Assembly: GCA_900540885.1 (NCBI GenBank)
Contig: UQHJ01000106.1
Coordinates: 1-5,934, forward strand
Direction: 5' to 3'
Length of the DNA stretch: 5,934 nt
From: an uncultured Prevotella sp.
GTDB taxonomy: Bacteria > Bacteroidota > Bacteroidia > Bacteroidales > Bacteroidaceae
The notes below the pieces were generated by a model. That model ran no database searches. It was not told the DNA's origin and saw only the letters and a program-made list of their open reading frames with translations. Position numbers and translations under genes: made by a program. Shown in pieces: positions 5,810-5,934 of the stretch (positions within the stretch are counted from its first letter, which is position 1; every line of letters starts with the position of its first letter).

Positions 5810-5934
5810 AAAAGTATTTTTCTCTTCTAGCTCAAAGCTATACGTGGGCATCCACAAGTATCCAAGGCTTTGGCTAATTTCAGAAAACGGAGTCGAACTA
5901 CCAGAAACATTATAGCCTTGCAATGGAAACTTAT

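Larger units (their letters stand above)
5576..5934. other. Right-edge region without a firmly supported gene
   Basis: This stretch upstream of the LRR gene is AT-rich. It contains a doubtful 53-codon plus-strand ORF (5648-5809), a hairpin with T-tract (5658-5682), an 8-bp inverted repeat around that hairpin (AACATTAA at 5651-5658 and TTAATGTT at 5687-5694), and a 6-bp hairpin (CTCTCC 5777-5782, GGAGAG 5789-5794). GAGACAG at 5639-5645 is also inverted at 5773-5779. From 5810 to the end I see only a 37-codon open stretch (5802-5915, plus) with no family resemblance. No RNA gene was recognised. Confidence 0.4.

Noticed and set aside
5802..5915. 37-codon plus-strand ORF starting MCKKVFF
   Set aside because: It is short, has no ribosome binding site, overlaps the end of another doubtful ORF, and shows no family resemblance.

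Overview
The window looks like chromosomal DNA from a member of the Bacteroidota, most likely order Bacteroidales and close to the Prevotella/Porphyromonas type. The evidence is: two proteins ending in short 'type A' C-terminal domains like those used by the type IX secretion system (T9SS); a BspA-like leucine-rich-repeat protein; a secreted family 20 glycoside hydrolase; a TAnnTTTG-type -7 promoter element; and start regions without clear Shine-Dalgarno sequences. The genus is inferred, not shown.

Layout. All three well-supported genes are on the minus strand, so transcription runs from high to low coordinates. First is a 431-residue BspA-like (LRR_5) surface protein (4245-5540), with a candidate promoter just upstream. 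After a 165-bp AT-rich spacer full of short degenerate repeats comes a 537-residue GH20 beta-N-acetylhexosaminidase (2466-4079). After a 309-bp spacer, mostly occupied by a 274-bp nested inverted-repeat element (2175-2448), comes a 603-residue protein with two QxW/ricin-like modules (345-2156). Its transcript probably ends at a strong hairpin (258-303). The left edge (1-344) has no gene. It holds three long hairpins and copies of a GC-rich GGGACGCGT-containing motif. The right edge (5541-5934) holds the LRR gene's promoter, a plus-strand hairpin followed by seven T, and a doubtful 53-codon plus-strand ORF.

How the genes may fit together. All three products carry signal peptides. The LRR protein and the ricin-like protein also carry T9SS-type tails, so they are probably surface-displayed or released. 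The hexosaminidase has no such tail and may act in the periplasm. A binding or adhesion protein, an enzyme cleaving terminal N-acetylhexosamines, and a lectin-like protein together would suit use of host or microbial amino-sugar glycans. That joint role is inferred from proximity. No SusC/SusD pair or regulator is visible to mark a classical polysaccharide-utilisation locus.

No clear new multi-gene system is visible. The most unusual items are the large intergenic inverted repeat at 2175-2448 and the small structured plus-strand segment around 5636-5809.
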